A stretch of DNA of 64,000 bases from Gemmataceae bacterium (GCA_009691845.1 SIAJ01000007.1:46565-110564), one strand, 5' to 3'. Shown: positions 9,848 to 19,474, counted from the first letter of the stretch. Notes: generated by a model not told the origin, from the sequence alone. Numbers and translations: made by a program.

Positions 9848-11137
9848 TCACCGTTTCTCTCCGACACAATACACCGCCTTCGTGCCCCGAAAGATAATCT
9901 TGTCCTTGACGAAGAACGGCGTCCCGACGATGCCGTCTTCGAGCTTGTTGATTCGAACCAGCTTGTGCTCCCGGCCGAGTTCGAGCACGGCCGTGTTGCC
10001 GGCGTCGTCGAAGAAAAACACATTCTTGTCTGTGGCGACCGGGCTGGCGTAGATGTACTGGGCGGCCGTCAGACCAGCGATCTTCAAACCCGATTCGGGT
10101 TTTTCGGCCTTGTTGTCTTCATCAACGACCTTGGTAGTGGTCCGGACCTTCCCAGTCTTTGCTTCAATGATGTGGAGCCGTGCCTTTTGGCTTTCGATCG
10201 TGTAGATGAGCCCGTCCATGATGGTAGGGGAGGCCATGAATTCGCCGTTGATTTCGCTCTTCCAGAGTTCCTGGAGCCGCATTCCCTTCTCGGCCTTGGC
10301 CGGCAGTTCGAGCGCCCGGGCTTTGGTATCGATGACGTAGAGCACGTTCCCCTCGATGAGGGGCGTGGAGTATTTCGAAGCGAAAAGTCCGGAGCCAAGA
10401 ACTTCGCCATTCGCCGGCCGGATGATGTCGCCGGCTGGCGTGACGACGACATTCTCGCCGCCGATCTTCGCGATCACAGCCGTACCGTGAGACGCTTTCG
10501 CCTCCGAGGCTTTCCAGATCGTGTGACCGTCTTTGGCATCGAGCGCCAGCAAGCAGCCCCAGGATACGATGATGCGGTCGCCGACGAAAATCGGTGACGA
10601 CGTGAAGTGCTCCTCATCCTGGGCCGTCTCGATGATCCGGATCCACTTCTGATTGCCTTGCAGATCGAAGCAGGCACAGAGTCCCATCGCGTTGATGTAA
10701 AAGACGAGTTCGCCATTGCTGGTGGGTGTCGGCGTCGATTCCTTGCTGTCACCGCCCGATCCGCGCATCAGCTTCTTGGACATCTCGGCCGGTATGTCCT
10801 TGCTATCCTCGCTGAAGAGATCTTTCGTCCAGAGCAGCTTCCCATCGGCGAGATCGAGGCAAAGGAGGCTGCCCTTTTCTGCGGTGACGAAGACTTTGTC
10901 CCTGACGACGATCGGCGAAGAGAATGCTCCGACATCGACGAGCGTCTTCCAGAGGATGTTCTTCTCCTTACTCCATTCGGTAACGGGGTGAATATCCGGG
11001 AAATGGCCGTTGCCATCGAATCGCCACATGATGTTGACGGCTTCACGTGTCTTCGTGGCGGCTGGTTGAGCGTTCGAATCGGACTGCATCGCGGCGAAAA
11101 GAACGAGGAGCAAAATGCCGCGCACGAAGTCATTCAT
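9848..11137 (-). CDS. Secreted PQQ-like beta-propeller protein
   Basis: 429 residues from MNDFVRGILLLVLFAAM (signal peptide). The open frame continues upstream to 11353, but that part lacks a signal sequence and looks non-coding. Blade motifs include GHFPDIHPVTEWSKEKN-type entry sequence, GKLLWTKDLF, NQKWIRIIETA, GHTIWKASEAKAS and GIVGTPFFVKDKI. This is the arrangement of PQQ-binding-like repeats found in many planctomycete secreted proteins. Upstream partner of the neighbouring propeller gene; both probably bind the outer cell-envelope surface or a partner protein. Function unknown. Confidence 0.87.
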   Translation of the reverse strand: MNDFVRGILLLVLFAAMQSDSNAQPAATKTREAVNIMWRFDGNGHFPDIHPVTEWSKEKNILWKTLVDVGAFSSPIVVRDKVFVTAEKGSLLCLDLADGKLLWTKDLFSEDSKDIPAEMSKKLMRGSGGDSKESTPTPTSNGELVFYINAMGLCACFDLQGNQKWIRIIETAQDEEHFTSSPIFVGDRIIVSWGCLLALDAKDGHTIWKASEAKASHGTAVIAKIGGENVVVTPAGDIIRPANGEVLGSGLFASKYSTPLIEGNVLYVIDTKARALELPAKAEKGMRLQELWKSEINGEFMASPTIMDGLIYTIESQKARLHIIEAKTGKVRTTTKVVDEDNKAEKPESGLKIAGLTAAQYIYASPVATDKNVFFFDDAGNTAVLELGREHKLVRINKLEDGIVGTPFFVKDKIIFRGTKAVYCVGEKR

Positions 11138-11437
11138 AGCAGGCCTGCGATCCATGACTTTTTTCGCGTTCGGGTGTGTTGTCAACCTGAAAAGCGGGAC
11201 GGCGGCGAGGGTTCTCTCAACTATCCGATTCGGTGGACATAAGCGGAAACCGGAAACGACCGCACTAACATACAGAGCCATTTTCGCGAGGCAACGTGGA
11301 TACGTCGAGACCGGCTTGCCAACTTCCAACATTTTCAACATTTCCTCAATCATCGTGGCGGTTCCTTCCCTTGCCGCGTGACCTAAACTATACTGTGGCC
11401 TTTCCGCTTCGATTCACTCGCGGTACGCCTTGATATC
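11138..11437. other. Intergenic region between divergent genes
   Basis: 300 bases separating the minus-strand propeller gene from the plus-strand flavoprotein gene. It should hold both promoters. I see no convincing paired -35/-10 boxes, repeat or small gene here; the open frames crossing it lack start signals and resemble no protein. Confidence 0.5.
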
Positions 11438-12802
11438 ATGGGCACTGGAAATGTGTTGCACATGCGTCGCCGAAATGTCGGGATCATTGGCGGCGGTCCG
11501 GGCGGACTGATGACGGCTTATTGTCTGCAAAAGCACGCCAACGTGCCCTTTCGGGCCACCATCGTTGAAGCCACTTCGCGTCTGGGCGGCAAGATTCTCA
11601 CCAGCCGGTTTGATGCTGCTGCCGTGATGTACGAGGCCGGGGCCGCCGAACTTTACGACTACTCCGTGGTTGGCCACGATCCACTTCGCGCACTGATCGC
11701 CGAACTCGGCCTGGCAACGATGCCCATGGATGGCTGCAAAGTCATCATGAACGACTCTGGTGCCCATCGCGACGACGCATATGAATGGGGATCCGCCGAG
11801 CGCCTTGCCCTGGAGAAGTTCGATACCTGGGCTCACGAGTGTATGAGCCCACGCCAGTTCTACGATTCCGACTGGAAAGACGCCGCCGGCGATCCGCTCG
11901 GCCAGCGGACCTTTTGCTCCGTGCTGGAGAACATCTCAGACAAACGTGTGCGACGTTACGTGCAGACCATGGTCCACAGCGACTTGGCCACGGAGCCACA
12001 CCAGACCAATGCCACATATGGGCTGCACAATTACTTGATGAATGACCCTGCCTACATGCGGCTCTACACGATCGACGGCGGGATCGAACGACTACCCCAG
12101 GAATTGGCGAGCCGAATCGATGCCGAGATCTTGCTGAACCAGACCGTGACTCGCGTGGAAAAGGTTGCAACCGGCCTGCGGGTCGTGTCTTGTCAAGGCA
12201 ACGAGCGGATCGAACGCGAGTTTGATTTCGTCGTCGTCGCGCTGCCGAATCATCTGTTGCCAACGATCGAGTGGGGCGGCCCGGTGCTCGCGGAGGCGAT
12301 GCAGCGACATCACGCCTACTACGACTACCCGGCACATTACGTGCGAGTCACGATTCTTTTCGAACGACCCTTCTGGCGGCAACACATCAACGAATCGTTC
12401 TTCATGCTCGATGCGTTCGGAGGTTGTTGTGTGTACGATGAATCCTCCCGCAACAGCAACGACTCGCACGGGGTACTGGGCTGGCTGATCGGTGGCGAGC
12501 CGGCACTGCGCATGAGCGGGCTATCGGACGGCGCGTTGATCGAGAAGGTGCTCGAATCCTTGCCGCCCAGCTTGCAAGCGGGGCGCGAATGCTTCGTCGA
12601 GGGGCGCGTGCATCGTTGGGCCAATGCGGTGAACGGGATGCCGGCCGGGTATCCGCCGCAGAAGATGGACGTACGCCACGTTCCGGAGCCGACGCAGCAT
12701 CCGAACCTGCTCATCGTCGGTGATTACTTGTTCGACTCGACTCTCAACGGCGTACACGATTCTGCCGATTATGTGGCGGAGTGGCTGGCAGGCGAACTGT
12801 AA
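11438..12802 (+). CDS. FAD-dependent amine oxidase-like protein
   Basis: 454 residues. An N-terminal dinucleotide-binding motif (NVGIIGGGPGGLMTAY, residues 13–28) is followed by the E-x(5)-GG region (VEATSRLGGKILT) of the flavin amine oxidase/protoporphyrinogen oxidase superfamily. A C-terminal FAD-contact segment reads PNLLIVGDYLFDSTLNGVHDSADYVAEWL. ATG at 11438 is used; ATG at 11462 (MRRRNVG) is an alternative and closer to the Rossmann fold. The substrate cannot be told from sequence; carotenoid, porphyrin or amine substrates are all possible. Confidence 0.85.
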   Translation: MGTGNVLHMRRRNVGIIGGGPGGLMTAYCLQKHANVPFRATIVEATSRLGGKILTSRFDAAAVMYEAGAAELYDYSVVGHDPLRALIAELGLATMPMDGCKVIMNDSGAHRDDAYEWGSAERLALEKFDTWAHECMSPRQFYDSDWKDAAGDPLGQRTFCSVLENISDKRVRRYVQTMVHSDLATEPHQTNATYGLHNYLMNDPAYMRLYTIDGGIERLPQELASRIDAEILLNQTVTRVEKVATGLRVVSCQGNERIEREFDFVVVALPNHLLPTIEWGGPVLAEAMQRHHAYYDYPAHYVRVTILFERPFWRQHINESFFMLDAFGGCCVYDESSRNSNDSHGVLGWLIGGEPALRMSGLSDGALIEKVLESLPPSLQAGRECFVEGRVHRWANAVNGMPAGYPPQKMDVRHVPEPTQHPNLLIVGDYLFDSTLNGVHDSADYVAEWLAGEL

Positions 12803-12818
12803 CCGAAAGGCGATCCGA

Positions 12819-13670
12819 GTGCCGACGACCAACACCGAACCGATTCTCGACGGAGCAACGATGCACCGCATTCGATTCGTTAACGAGGCCTGTACCGGAC
12901 AACAGGTGTTCCTGACCTTCGCCGATCCTGTTCCGCAGCAGGCCATTTGTGTCGTGGCCGGCACTGGGTCCCTTGAGAACTTACCCAGAGCGGTTGTCGG
13001 CGACGGCATCGACATCCGGACCTCCGAGGATCACCAATCGGAACATTTGGCCCAGACCAGCGAACTCATGCGCTGGGTCGGACAGGCCGACGTTCCCGGA
13101 TCCGCGCCGCCGGTTGTCATCACGATTCACGGGGCCAACGTGATCTGGGGCGGCTCGCGAGCCGCGATTCAGGCAGCGCCGGAGCGACTGTCGCAGTTCC
13201 TCTCTGCCGTGGTCGATTTCTCCTACTACGAAACCGAACTCCGCAAGCTCGAACGCGAAGTCGCGGCGAGTTGGCCATCGATCGAACAGGACCGCCCCGT
13301 GGCCTATCAGGTGAGCGAGGCCGATCCGGAACGCTTCGAGGAGATTGGCAAACGCATGGACCAAGCCCTCCAACGGCGAATTCGACTGGCGAGAATTGTG
13401 CCGCACCTGCATCAACCCAGGCCGCAACTGTTGCCCTTGGCAAATCAACTGGTGGATCGACTCCGCGAGAAGACGCACGTCGAGCATCGACACGAAGCCT
13501 TGGCTTCTCAACTCGACGTGTGCGATCGAATGTACGAAATGATTAGCCAGCGAATTAGCGATCACAAATCGGCTCAGAAGAGCCACGCGCTCGAATGGGT
13601 CATCATCGTGCTGTTGGCCACGGAGACGTTGTTGCTACTGGCGGACCTGCTCTGGAACATGGGCGTTTAG
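12819..13670 (+). CDS. RMND1/DUF155-like membrane-anchored protein
   Basis: 283 residues from GTG at 12819, preceded by GAAAGG. ATG at 12861 (MHRIRFVNEA) is an alternative. The C-terminus holds the hallmark of the RMND1/Sif2–Sif3/DUF155 family: a coiled, charged helix pair (LVDRLREKTHVEHRH…SDHKSAQKSH), then LEWVIIVLLATETLLLLADLLW, a single membrane anchor. The mitochondrial relatives (human RMND1, yeast Sif/Rmd1-type proteins) are needed for mitochondrial translation or cell-surface functions. The bacterial role is not known. Assignment rests mostly on the C-terminal signature, so it is probable rather than certain. Confidence 0.65.
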   Translation: MPTTNTEPILDGATMHRIRFVNEACTGQQVFLTFADPVPQQAICVVAGTGSLENLPRAVVGDGIDIRTSEDHQSEHLAQTSELMRWVGQADVPGSAPPVVITIHGANVIWGGSRAAIQAAPERLSQFLSAVVDFSYYETELRKLEREVAASWPSIEQDRPVAYQVSEADPERFEEIGKRMDQALQRRIRLARIVPHLHQPRPQLLPLANQLVDRLREKTHVEHRHEALASQLDVCDRMYEMISQRISDHKSAQKSHALEWVIIVLLATETLLLLADLLWNMGV

Positions 13671-13705
13671 CCATCGGCAGTTGATGCACTTCAGGACCCA
13701 TTCTC

Positions 13706-14845
13706 ATGCAGCGATATCGTTCAATCGACATCCTGCGTGGGCTGGCCATCATCCTGATGATCCAGATCCATTGCGTCGAAAATCTCTCTTCGCGAGAAGA
13801 CAGATCGGGCTGGCTCTACGATGCTTCGACCGTTTTGGGCAGCTTGCCGGCACCCTTCTTCACGTTCGTTTCCGGCTTGAGTTATGGCCTGTGGCTGCGA
13901 AAACAAAAATCCCTGGGCCGGCGAGACCGAGAGATTACCCGCGTCACGTTGCGGCGAGGATTGTTCCTGTTCCTGCTCGGGATCGTTTTCAATTTCTGCA
14001 TTTGGCTTCCCGAAGAGACGTTCAACTGGGACATTCTCACGCTCCTCGGCACCTCGCTTCTGTTCCTGGCCGTCGGCCGAAAACTTCCCGTACCCGTCCT
14101 CACGCTCATCTGTGTGCTGATCCTTTTGCTAACTCCACTGCTCCGTGTCGTCGGAGATTTCTCCGCCTACTGGGAGGACAACGCTTACACATACGATTTC
14201 AAGCTTCGCGACATCTTTTTTGGCTTCTTCACGAACGGCTACTTTCCGCTCTTTCCCTGGATCATCTTTCCAATCGCGGGGTTTGTCTGTGGCGAGTTTA
14301 TCGTTCAGCAGAACCGTCTACCGACGCGGGTGCTCAATCGCCTCGGTGTGATTGGTATCGCGGCACTCGGTTTGGCCGGGCTTCTCGTCGCATTCCAACG
14401 GCAGATCCCGACCAAGATCGCTCAACAGTATGCGAGCGGCCTAACTGAGTTTCCCGCTTCAACCGAGTTCGTTTTGGCGATGGTCGGCTTCGTTCTCATT
14501 AGCCTGGCCGTGTTACACAGATGGGTCGATGCGCGAGAGACCCCTTCGGATGGGCGATACATGACGGCACTGCGACGCTTCAGCTCGTTTTCGCTCACGG
14601 TCTACGTGCTGCATCACATGCTGATTTTGTGGCCTCTGTGGATTTATGGAGCCTGCATGGGCCACGAGGACAGCACGTTCTACTGGCGAGAAGCAATCAG
14701 TACCCCGATGGCGCTGCTGGTGGCGGCGACCATCGTCAGCCTCAGTCATTTCTTGCTGCGATTCCTCGACAAGCACAGACGGCTCACGATCGAAGCGCTG
14801 ATGCGCCGGATCTGCGATCGTCGCTCTGATCCCGCGACTCGCTAG
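13706..14845 (+). CDS. HGSNAT-like (DUF1624) membrane acyltransferase
   Basis: 379 residues with about ten hydrophobic segments. The N-terminus RYRSIDILRGLAIILMIQIH carries the R-x-x-x-D-x-x-R-G-L-A motif of heparan-alpha-glucosaminide N-acetyltransferase-like (DUF1624) and related acyltransferase-3 proteins. Expected to move acyl groups across the inner membrane onto a sugar or lipid acceptor. Located downstream of the DUF155 gene with a 35-base gap. The acceptor is unknown. An acyltransferase-3 assignment cannot be fully excluded, but the spacing of PAPFFTFVSGLSYGLWL suits DUF1624. Confidence 0.8.
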   Translation: MQRYRSIDILRGLAIILMIQIHCVENLSSREDRSGWLYDASTVLGSLPAPFFTFVSGLSYGLWLRKQKSLGRRDREITRVTLRRGLFLFLLGIVFNFCIWLPEETFNWDILTLLGTSLLFLAVGRKLPVPVLTLICVLILLLTPLLRVVGDFSAYWEDNAYTYDFKLRDIFFGFFTNGYFPLFPWIIFPIAGFVCGEFIVQQNRLPTRVLNRLGVIGIAALGLAGLLVAFQRQIPTKIAQQYASGLTEFPASTEFVLAMVGFVLISLAVLHRWVDARETPSDGRYMTALRRFSSFSLTVYVLHHMLILWPLWIYGACMGHEDSTFYWREAISTPMALLVAATIVSLSHFLLRFLDKHRRLTIEALMRRICDRRSDPATR

Positions 14846-14960
14846 AGTGAAACCACATGCGTACACACACGCCGCGCTGACGAGCCAGCGAATAAAAAAC
14901 AAGCTTCTCGCGACCAACAACTTCGAACCAGAGCCTCGATATGGGTCGATCCGGCCTTTA

Positions 14961-16442
14961 TTACTTCGCTGCCGCGTCAGGCTTGGCCGGTTTTCCAAAG
15001 CGCAGAAGTCCACCGATCATGCGGCGGAAGCCCCGCCAGCGTTTTCGGCAGTGCGAACCGTGGATCCACTCTAACAGCCCACTCATGGCGCCCCACAACG
15101 CTGGGTCGTGCGTATCGAAGTGCGGCCGAAATGTTCCGATCCTTCGCGTGACTACTTGCGGAGCCGTCAAAGCGAGCAGCCCCTCTTCGCCGCGTGTCAC
15201 TCCCCAGCCGCTATGACGAACGCCGCCGAAGCCGATTGCTGGGTGCGCGGTCCCGACCACGACGTCATTGATGGACACACTGCCAACCCGCAGTTTTCTC
15301 GCGAGCGCATTGGCTCGTTTCCGGTTTCTGGTGAACACGGATGCACCAAGCCCGTACGAGCACGCTTCGTTCATGGCGATCAGTTGCGCATCGTTGTCGA
15401 ACGGCAACACGGCCAGGAGCGGTGCGAACGAGGCCTCCTGGCAAATCGTCATCGAAGGCTTTGCATCGACCACAATCGTCGGCGAGAACCGAGGCGGATC
15501 GTCGGCGGCATGCGCGGAATCTCCCGTTAGCAAAGTCGCACCGGCGGAGAGCGCTTCCTGCACCAATCGCTCGGCCTGCATCGCTTGTCCCAGGAGTGCC
15601 AGCGGTTCCGGGCGACGGTCCTTGTTCAGGGAGCGCAATTTCTCCAGGAAGCTTTCGTACTTCGAACGATGCACGAATGCCCGGCGGACGGCCAGGCACG
15701 TCTGGCCGACGTTCATGGTGCTGCCGAACCACGCGGCCCTGGCGGCAAGTATCGGGTCCGCGTCGTCCAGCACGAACATGGAATCGCAGCCGGAGAGTTC
15801 CAGTGTGCAGGGAATCAATCGCTCCCCCAGCCGGGCAGCAATCTTTCGGCCCACATTTGCGGAGCCAGTGAAGATGACATGGTCGATGTCGGATTCCACC
15901 AGCAGCACCCCGCTCTCGCGGTCGGCCGGCAGACGCACGAACAATTCGGCCGGGAAGCCTGCCTGAAGGAACAACTCGTGCAAGAATTCCGCGAAGGTTG
16001 GGGTCAGTTCGGACGGTTTCCAAACGACGCCATTCCCGGCCACGAAGGCCTGGGCCAACGTGACCGCGTTCAACAGAATCGGATAGTTCCAGGTGCCGAT
16101 GATGCCGACAATTCCGAGTGGACGTCGAAAGATCGTCTCGCACTCGCCGAGCAACCACCACGGTCGCACAGAGCCGGGAATCCGCTTTGGACAAAGGATG
16201 CGCTTCGAGCGGCGTTCGAGAAAACGAAACGCGTCCGCCGTGGGCAGCACGTCCGTCGCCAAGACTTCATGAGCAGGTCGGCCAATGTCATGGGTCACGG
16301 TGAGGCACAGTCGATCGACGTTTTCAACGAATAAATGACGAAGTTTCCGCACGATCGCGAGTCGTTCGCGAAGCGGAACGTTGGCCCATCCGGCCTGGGC
16401 GGCTCGGCAATTGGCGATGGTTTTTGCAATGGAGATGGGCAT
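14961..16442 (-). CDS. Aldehyde dehydrogenase family protein
   Basis: 493 residues. All catalytic elements of the NAD(P)-dependent aldehyde dehydrogenase family are visible: the TWNYP segment (N119), the cofactor motif FTGSANVG (191–198), the general base E215 in LELSGCD and the nucleophile C249 in NVGQTCLA. The overall form (direct start at MPISIAKTIANCRAAQ, long basic C-terminal tail RKRWRGFRRMIGGLLRFGK) is like the membrane-associated class 3/CALDH-type enzymes that oxidise long-chain or terpenoid aldehydes. Convergent with the upstream acyltransferase and divergent from nusB. Confidence 0.92.
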   Translation of the reverse strand: MPISIAKTIANCRAAQAGWANVPLRERLAIVRKLRHLFVENVDRLCLTVTHDIGRPAHEVLATDVLPTADAFRFLERRSKRILCPKRIPGSVRPWWLLGECETIFRRPLGIVGIIGTWNYPILLNAVTLAQAFVAGNGVVWKPSELTPTFAEFLHELFLQAGFPAELFVRLPADRESGVLLVESDIDHVIFTGSANVGRKIAARLGERLIPCTLELSGCDSMFVLDDADPILAARAAWFGSTMNVGQTCLAVRRAFVHRSKYESFLEKLRSLNKDRRPEPLALLGQAMQAERLVQEALSAGATLLTGDSAHAADDPPRFSPTIVVDAKPSMTICQEASFAPLLAVLPFDNDAQLIAMNEACSYGLGASVFTRNRKRANALARKLRVGSVSINDVVVGTAHPAIGFGGVRHSGWGVTRGEEGLLALTAPQVVTRRIGTFRPHFDTHDPALWGAMSGLLEWIHGSHCRKRWRGFRRMIGGLLRFGKPAKPDAAAK

Positions 16443-16524
16443 GGTTGATTGCGATCGGTGACTTTTTTGGGGCCTTGTCGGGCGGCTTACGTAAATTATG
16501 AGTTTCCGGGAGACCAGCCCCTTG

Positions 16525-16986
16525 ATGACTCGACGTTCGCGTGCCCGTGAAGTGGCACTTCAGCTTCTTTTCCAACACGATGTGAATCCGGGCGTGGCCC
16601 GAATCGCGATCGAAGAATTCGCTCACGGTCGCCTCGGCAAGCCGGAAGCGGAAGCGTTCTGTCTCGCGCTCTACGATGGCGTGACGAGCCGGCTAGCAGA
16701 GATCGACGCACGCATCACGGCCGCGTCCGAAAACTGGAAGTTGCAGCGGATGGCCGCCAGCGACCGCAACGTCCTGCGGCTGGGGGCCTACGAACTCGCG
16801 TTCGCGGCCGATCCGACTCCCGGCCCCGTGGCGCTCGACGAGGCAATCGAATTGGCCCGCCGTTACGGGTCGGCGGACTCCCCGTCCTTCGTCAACGGCG
16901 TGCTGGACAAGGTGTTTCGAGAGTTCACTCAGAAGGCTGGGACGAAAGAGGAACCAATCGCGTCTCCCCTCGTCCCCTCCGCATGA
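16525..16986 (+). CDS. nusB: Transcription antitermination factor NusB
   Basis: 153 residues from ATG at 16525, which has GGGAGACC upstream; an in-frame ATG at 16498 adds nine residues without a clear ribosome-binding site. The protein has the all-helical NusB pattern: the N-terminal RSRAREVALQLLFQHD RNA-binding arginine-rich segment and the C-terminal DRNVLRLGAYELAF and FVNGVLDKVFREF motifs. It acts with NusA, NusE and NusG in rRNA antitermination. The stop overlaps the start of the PHP phosphoesterase gene (ATGA), indicating translational coupling. Confidence 0.95.
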   Translation: MTRRSRAREVALQLLFQHDVNPGVARIAIEEFAHGRLGKPEAEAFCLALYDGVTSRLAEIDARITAASENWKLQRMAASDRNVLRLGAYELAFAADPTPGPVALDEAIELARRYGSADSPSFVNGVLDKVFREFTQKAGTKEEPIASPLVPSA

Positions 16987-17840
16987 AGGGCTCGCCGTTC
17001 ACTCGCCTCTGTCGCGAACTCTCGGTCTTAAAAAACCCGTCTCGGGCCGATCTGCATACGCACACCACCTTCAGCGATGGCACGCATACGACCGAGTCGT
17101 TGGTTGAACGTGCCATCCAGGCCGGATTGAAAGCGGTTGCGATCACGGATCACGATACGACTGGAGCCATCGAGTTGGCTCGGTCGTTTGCGAATGGGCG
17201 GATCGAGGTCATTGCGGGAGTCGAAGTCACCTCCGAGTTTCGCGGGCACGAATTACATCTGCTCGGCTACTTCGTGGACCGGAACGATGCACCTCTGGAG
17301 AAGGTACTGGCCGCGCTTCGGAGCGGTCGCCGGACGCGATTTCTGGAATTGGCCAGGCGAGTTGGCGTCCTCGATGCGTCCGTTGAGAAGATGGTTGCGT
17401 CACTCCCCGAATCGGTTGCCCTGGGCCGCCGAAACTTGGCTCACTTGATGATCCAAAGAGGGATTGCACGCAATTTGCACGATGCGTTTTCGAGAGTTCT
17501 GTGCGCGAAAGACCTGGCCGGCGTTCCAAAATTGCGTTGGCCTGTTGGCGAAGCAATTGCCCGAATTCGCGAGGCAGGAGGAGTCTGCTCATGGGCTCAT
17601 CCGCCGCAAGGAACCGATCGGATCGTGTTGGAGGAACTGAAATCCTGCGGTCTGCAAGCGGTCGAGTGCGAGTATCCCTGGCCCACGCGAGCGCAGGGCC
17701 GTCGCTTGCGCGAGTTGGCGGAATCGCTCGATCTTGCGGTGACTGGCGGAAGCGACAGCCACGACCCCGGGCCTCGCTCGATCGGCCAACGAACCGTCAC
17801 CATGGAACAGGTCGATAGAATACGATCGCTCTGTAAATAG
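16983..17840 (+). CDS. PHP-domain metal-dependent phosphoesterase
   Basis: 285 residues. The PHP signature is clear: ADLHTHTTFSDGTHTTESL (motif I), AITDHDTTGA (motif II), VIAGVEVT (motif III), CSWAHPP and GGSDSHD (motif IV). This is the pattern of RnaAM/YciV-type 3',5'-nucleotide phosphatases, which degrade pAp or act as 5'-3' RNases on short oligonucleotides. The start overlaps the nusB stop, suggesting linked RNA-metabolism roles. The TAG stop abuts a palindromic repeat that supplies a second TAG immediately afterwards. Confidence 0.9.
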   Translation: MKGSPFTRLCRELSVLKNPSRADLHTHTTFSDGTHTTESLVERAIQAGLKAVAITDHDTTGAIELARSFANGRIEVIAGVEVTSEFRGHELHLLGYFVDRNDAPLEKVLAALRSGRRTRFLELARRVGVLDASVEKMVASLPESVALGRRNLAHLMIQRGIARNLHDAFSRVLCAKDLAGVPKLRWPVGEAIARIREAGGVCSWAHPPQGTDRIVLEELKSCGLQAVECEYPWPTRAQGRRLRELAESLDLAVTGGSDSHDPGPRSIGQRTVTMEQVDRIRSLCK

Positions 17841-17892
17841 TAGTCCGCACACTCCGTGTGCCGATGATCCGCACACGGAGTGTGCGGACTAC
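17840..17892. repeat. Palindromic repeat (TAGTCCGCACAC family), copy A
   Basis: A near-perfect inverted repeat with 21-base arms around an 11-base loop. Each arm contains CCGCACACTCCGTGTG or its complement. Related copies lie at 23558–23610 and 40822–40913, and a decayed one near 51883. It fills most of the gap between the PHP gene and ftsY and may act as a terminator or mRNA 3'-end stabiliser. Confidence 0.85.
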
Positions 17893-17926
17893 TTTGAATA
17901 TCCGGCCACTAACCACTCAACGCTGC

Positions 17927-18835
17927 ATGTTTGGCTCTCTCTTTACGAAGATCAAAAAAAGCCTGGCCAGGACGCGCGACGTGTTCACCGGCGTGGTGGA
18001 CCTGTTTCGTGGCCGGGGCAAGGTCGACAAGGTGTTTCTGGCGGAACTGGAGAAACGCCTGTACCTCGCGGACGTTGGTGGATTCGCGGTCGGCGTGATC
18101 GTCGATCGGGTTCGCCAGGCTTTCCAGGACAAGGAAGTGTCCGAGGATGTGCAGACGTTCGTGAAGCAGCAACTGCGCGAGATGCTCTCAGATCCGTCGC
18201 CGGGCATTTCGTATGCCCCCTCGGGACCGACCGTCGTCATGATCGTCGGCGTCAACGGTTCGGGAAAGACGACCACGATTGCCAAGCTGGCCCATCGGTT
18301 GAAGGCCGACGGCAAGAAGGTTCTGGTGGCCGCGTGCGATACGTATCGGGCCGCGGCCGTGGAGCAGTTGACGGTATGGTGCCAGCGCATCGATTGCGAC
18401 ATCGTCAAGAACGCCCAGGGGAGTGATCCCGCGAGCGTGGCCCACGATGCGTGCGAAAAGGCCAAGGCACGCGGGTTCGACGTGGCCATTGTAGACACGG
18501 CAGGACGGCTGCACACGCAGGCGCACCTGATGCGTGAGCTGGAAAAGATCCACAAGGTCGTCACGCGGCAAGTCGAAGGAGCCCCGCACGAAACCTTGAT
18601 GGTGCTCGATGCCACGACCGGTCAGAATGCCGTCACGCAGGCGGAGATGTTCTCGAAGTCCGTGAAATGTACGGGCATCGTGCTCACCAAGCTGGACGGC
18701 AGCGCGAAAGGTGGGGCGATCTTCGCGATCAAGCAGAAAGTTGGCCTACCAGTAAAGTACATTGGCGTGGGTGAATCGATGGAAGACCTGGAGCCGTTCG
18801 ACCCGGATTCATACGTCGAAGCACTGTTTTCCTAG
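17927..18835 (+). CDS. ftsY: Signal recognition particle receptor FtsY
   Basis: 302 residues, starting at MFGSLFTKIKKSLARTR; the open frame upstream runs through the palindromic repeat and is discarded. The NG GTPase domain is complete: G1 GVNGSGKTT (108–116), DTYRAAAVEQL, DTAGRLHTQ, and TKLDGSAKGG. It has no long acidic A domain, only a short basic amphipathic N-terminus, as in many non-enterobacterial FtsY proteins. It docks the ribosome–SRP complex at the membrane together with Ffh. Confidence 0.96.
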   Translation: MFGSLFTKIKKSLARTRDVFTGVVDLFRGRGKVDKVFLAELEKRLYLADVGGFAVGVIVDRVRQAFQDKEVSEDVQTFVKQQLREMLSDPSPGISYAPSGPTVVMIVGVNGSGKTTTIAKLAHRLKADGKKVLVAACDTYRAAAVEQLTVWCQRIDCDIVKNAQGSDPASVAHDACEKAKARGFDVAIVDTAGRLHTQAHLMRELEKIHKVVTRQVEGAPHETLMVLDATTGQNAVTQAEMFSKSVKCTGIVLTKLDGSAKGGAIFAIKQKVGLPVKYIGVGESMEDLEPFDPDSYVEALFS

Positions 18836-18858
18836 CTGGCCATTTCACAAGTCCCTGG

Positions 18859-18902
18859 GCGGTTCTCGGGAGGGCGAGGCTCCTGCCGAGCCGGAGAACC
18901 GC
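18859..18902. repeat. Dispersed GC-rich hairpin repeat, copy 2
   Basis: A copy of the GAGGCTCCTGCCGAGC element enclosed by a 9-base perfect inverted repeat (GCGGTTCTC … GAGAACCGC), giving a nested hairpin 24 bases after the ftsY stop. It could serve as the ftsY terminator, although no T-tract follows. Confidence 0.75.
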
Positions 18903-19474
18903 TCCCCTCACTCCCAAGCCACAGGCCTTACTGCATACTCATTGATGAATCGGTCGAGTCGCTCCAAAAATCACGTCGCACCTGTCGGGAGACGTGGAAT
19001 CGGCGACCAGTCCAAGTCGTCTTCGGCACGAGATCGCCTGTTGCCAATCGAAGACGGGGTCAGCTGCTGTGCAAAATTCAGATCTACTATCAAACCAATG
19101 TCTACTCGATTCGGCCTGGCATTCGGGGACGGTTGCATCCGTAAAGGCCCTAATTATGAAGATACGGCGAATAATCGAATGTGTCGGCGTGTGAGCAACA
19201 ATAATCGTAACCCTTGAATTTGTTAGACCTGCCAAAATCTGGCCGCTTAAAAAAATGAGAAAAATATTGAATCGCCCCAATACCTGGGTTACAATTAGAA
19301 AGTGAAAAGTGAGGCTGCCGGGGGTTATCGCTCTCGTCATCAATTCCCCATTTTTCCACTGACTCCGGATTTCGTCGATCTAACCACACCTGGCTTTTCG
19401 CAGTTGCTCTGCGGGGCACTGTTTTTCTTGTTCCTTTTCATCTTGTTTTATGGGCCCTTATAAGGAGACCACCC
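18903..19474. other. Intergenic region with pseudopilin promoter
   Basis: About 570 bases without a credible gene. Composition is visibly more AT-rich towards 19220–19300 than in the flanking genes. It contains the promoter described separately and a long 5' untranslated leader of roughly 170 bases. No known riboswitch or RNA gene was recognised. Confidence 0.6.
19267..19295 (+). promoter_or_regulatory. Sigma-70-type promoter for the DUF1559 gene
   Basis: TTGAAT (19267–19272) and TACAAT (19290–19295) are separated by exactly 17 bases, one mismatch each from the sigma-70 consensus boxes. The downstream DUF1559 gene starts at 19475. It has AAGGAG 9–14 bases before the ATG, so this is probably a strong, constitutive expression unit. 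Confidence 0.6.
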
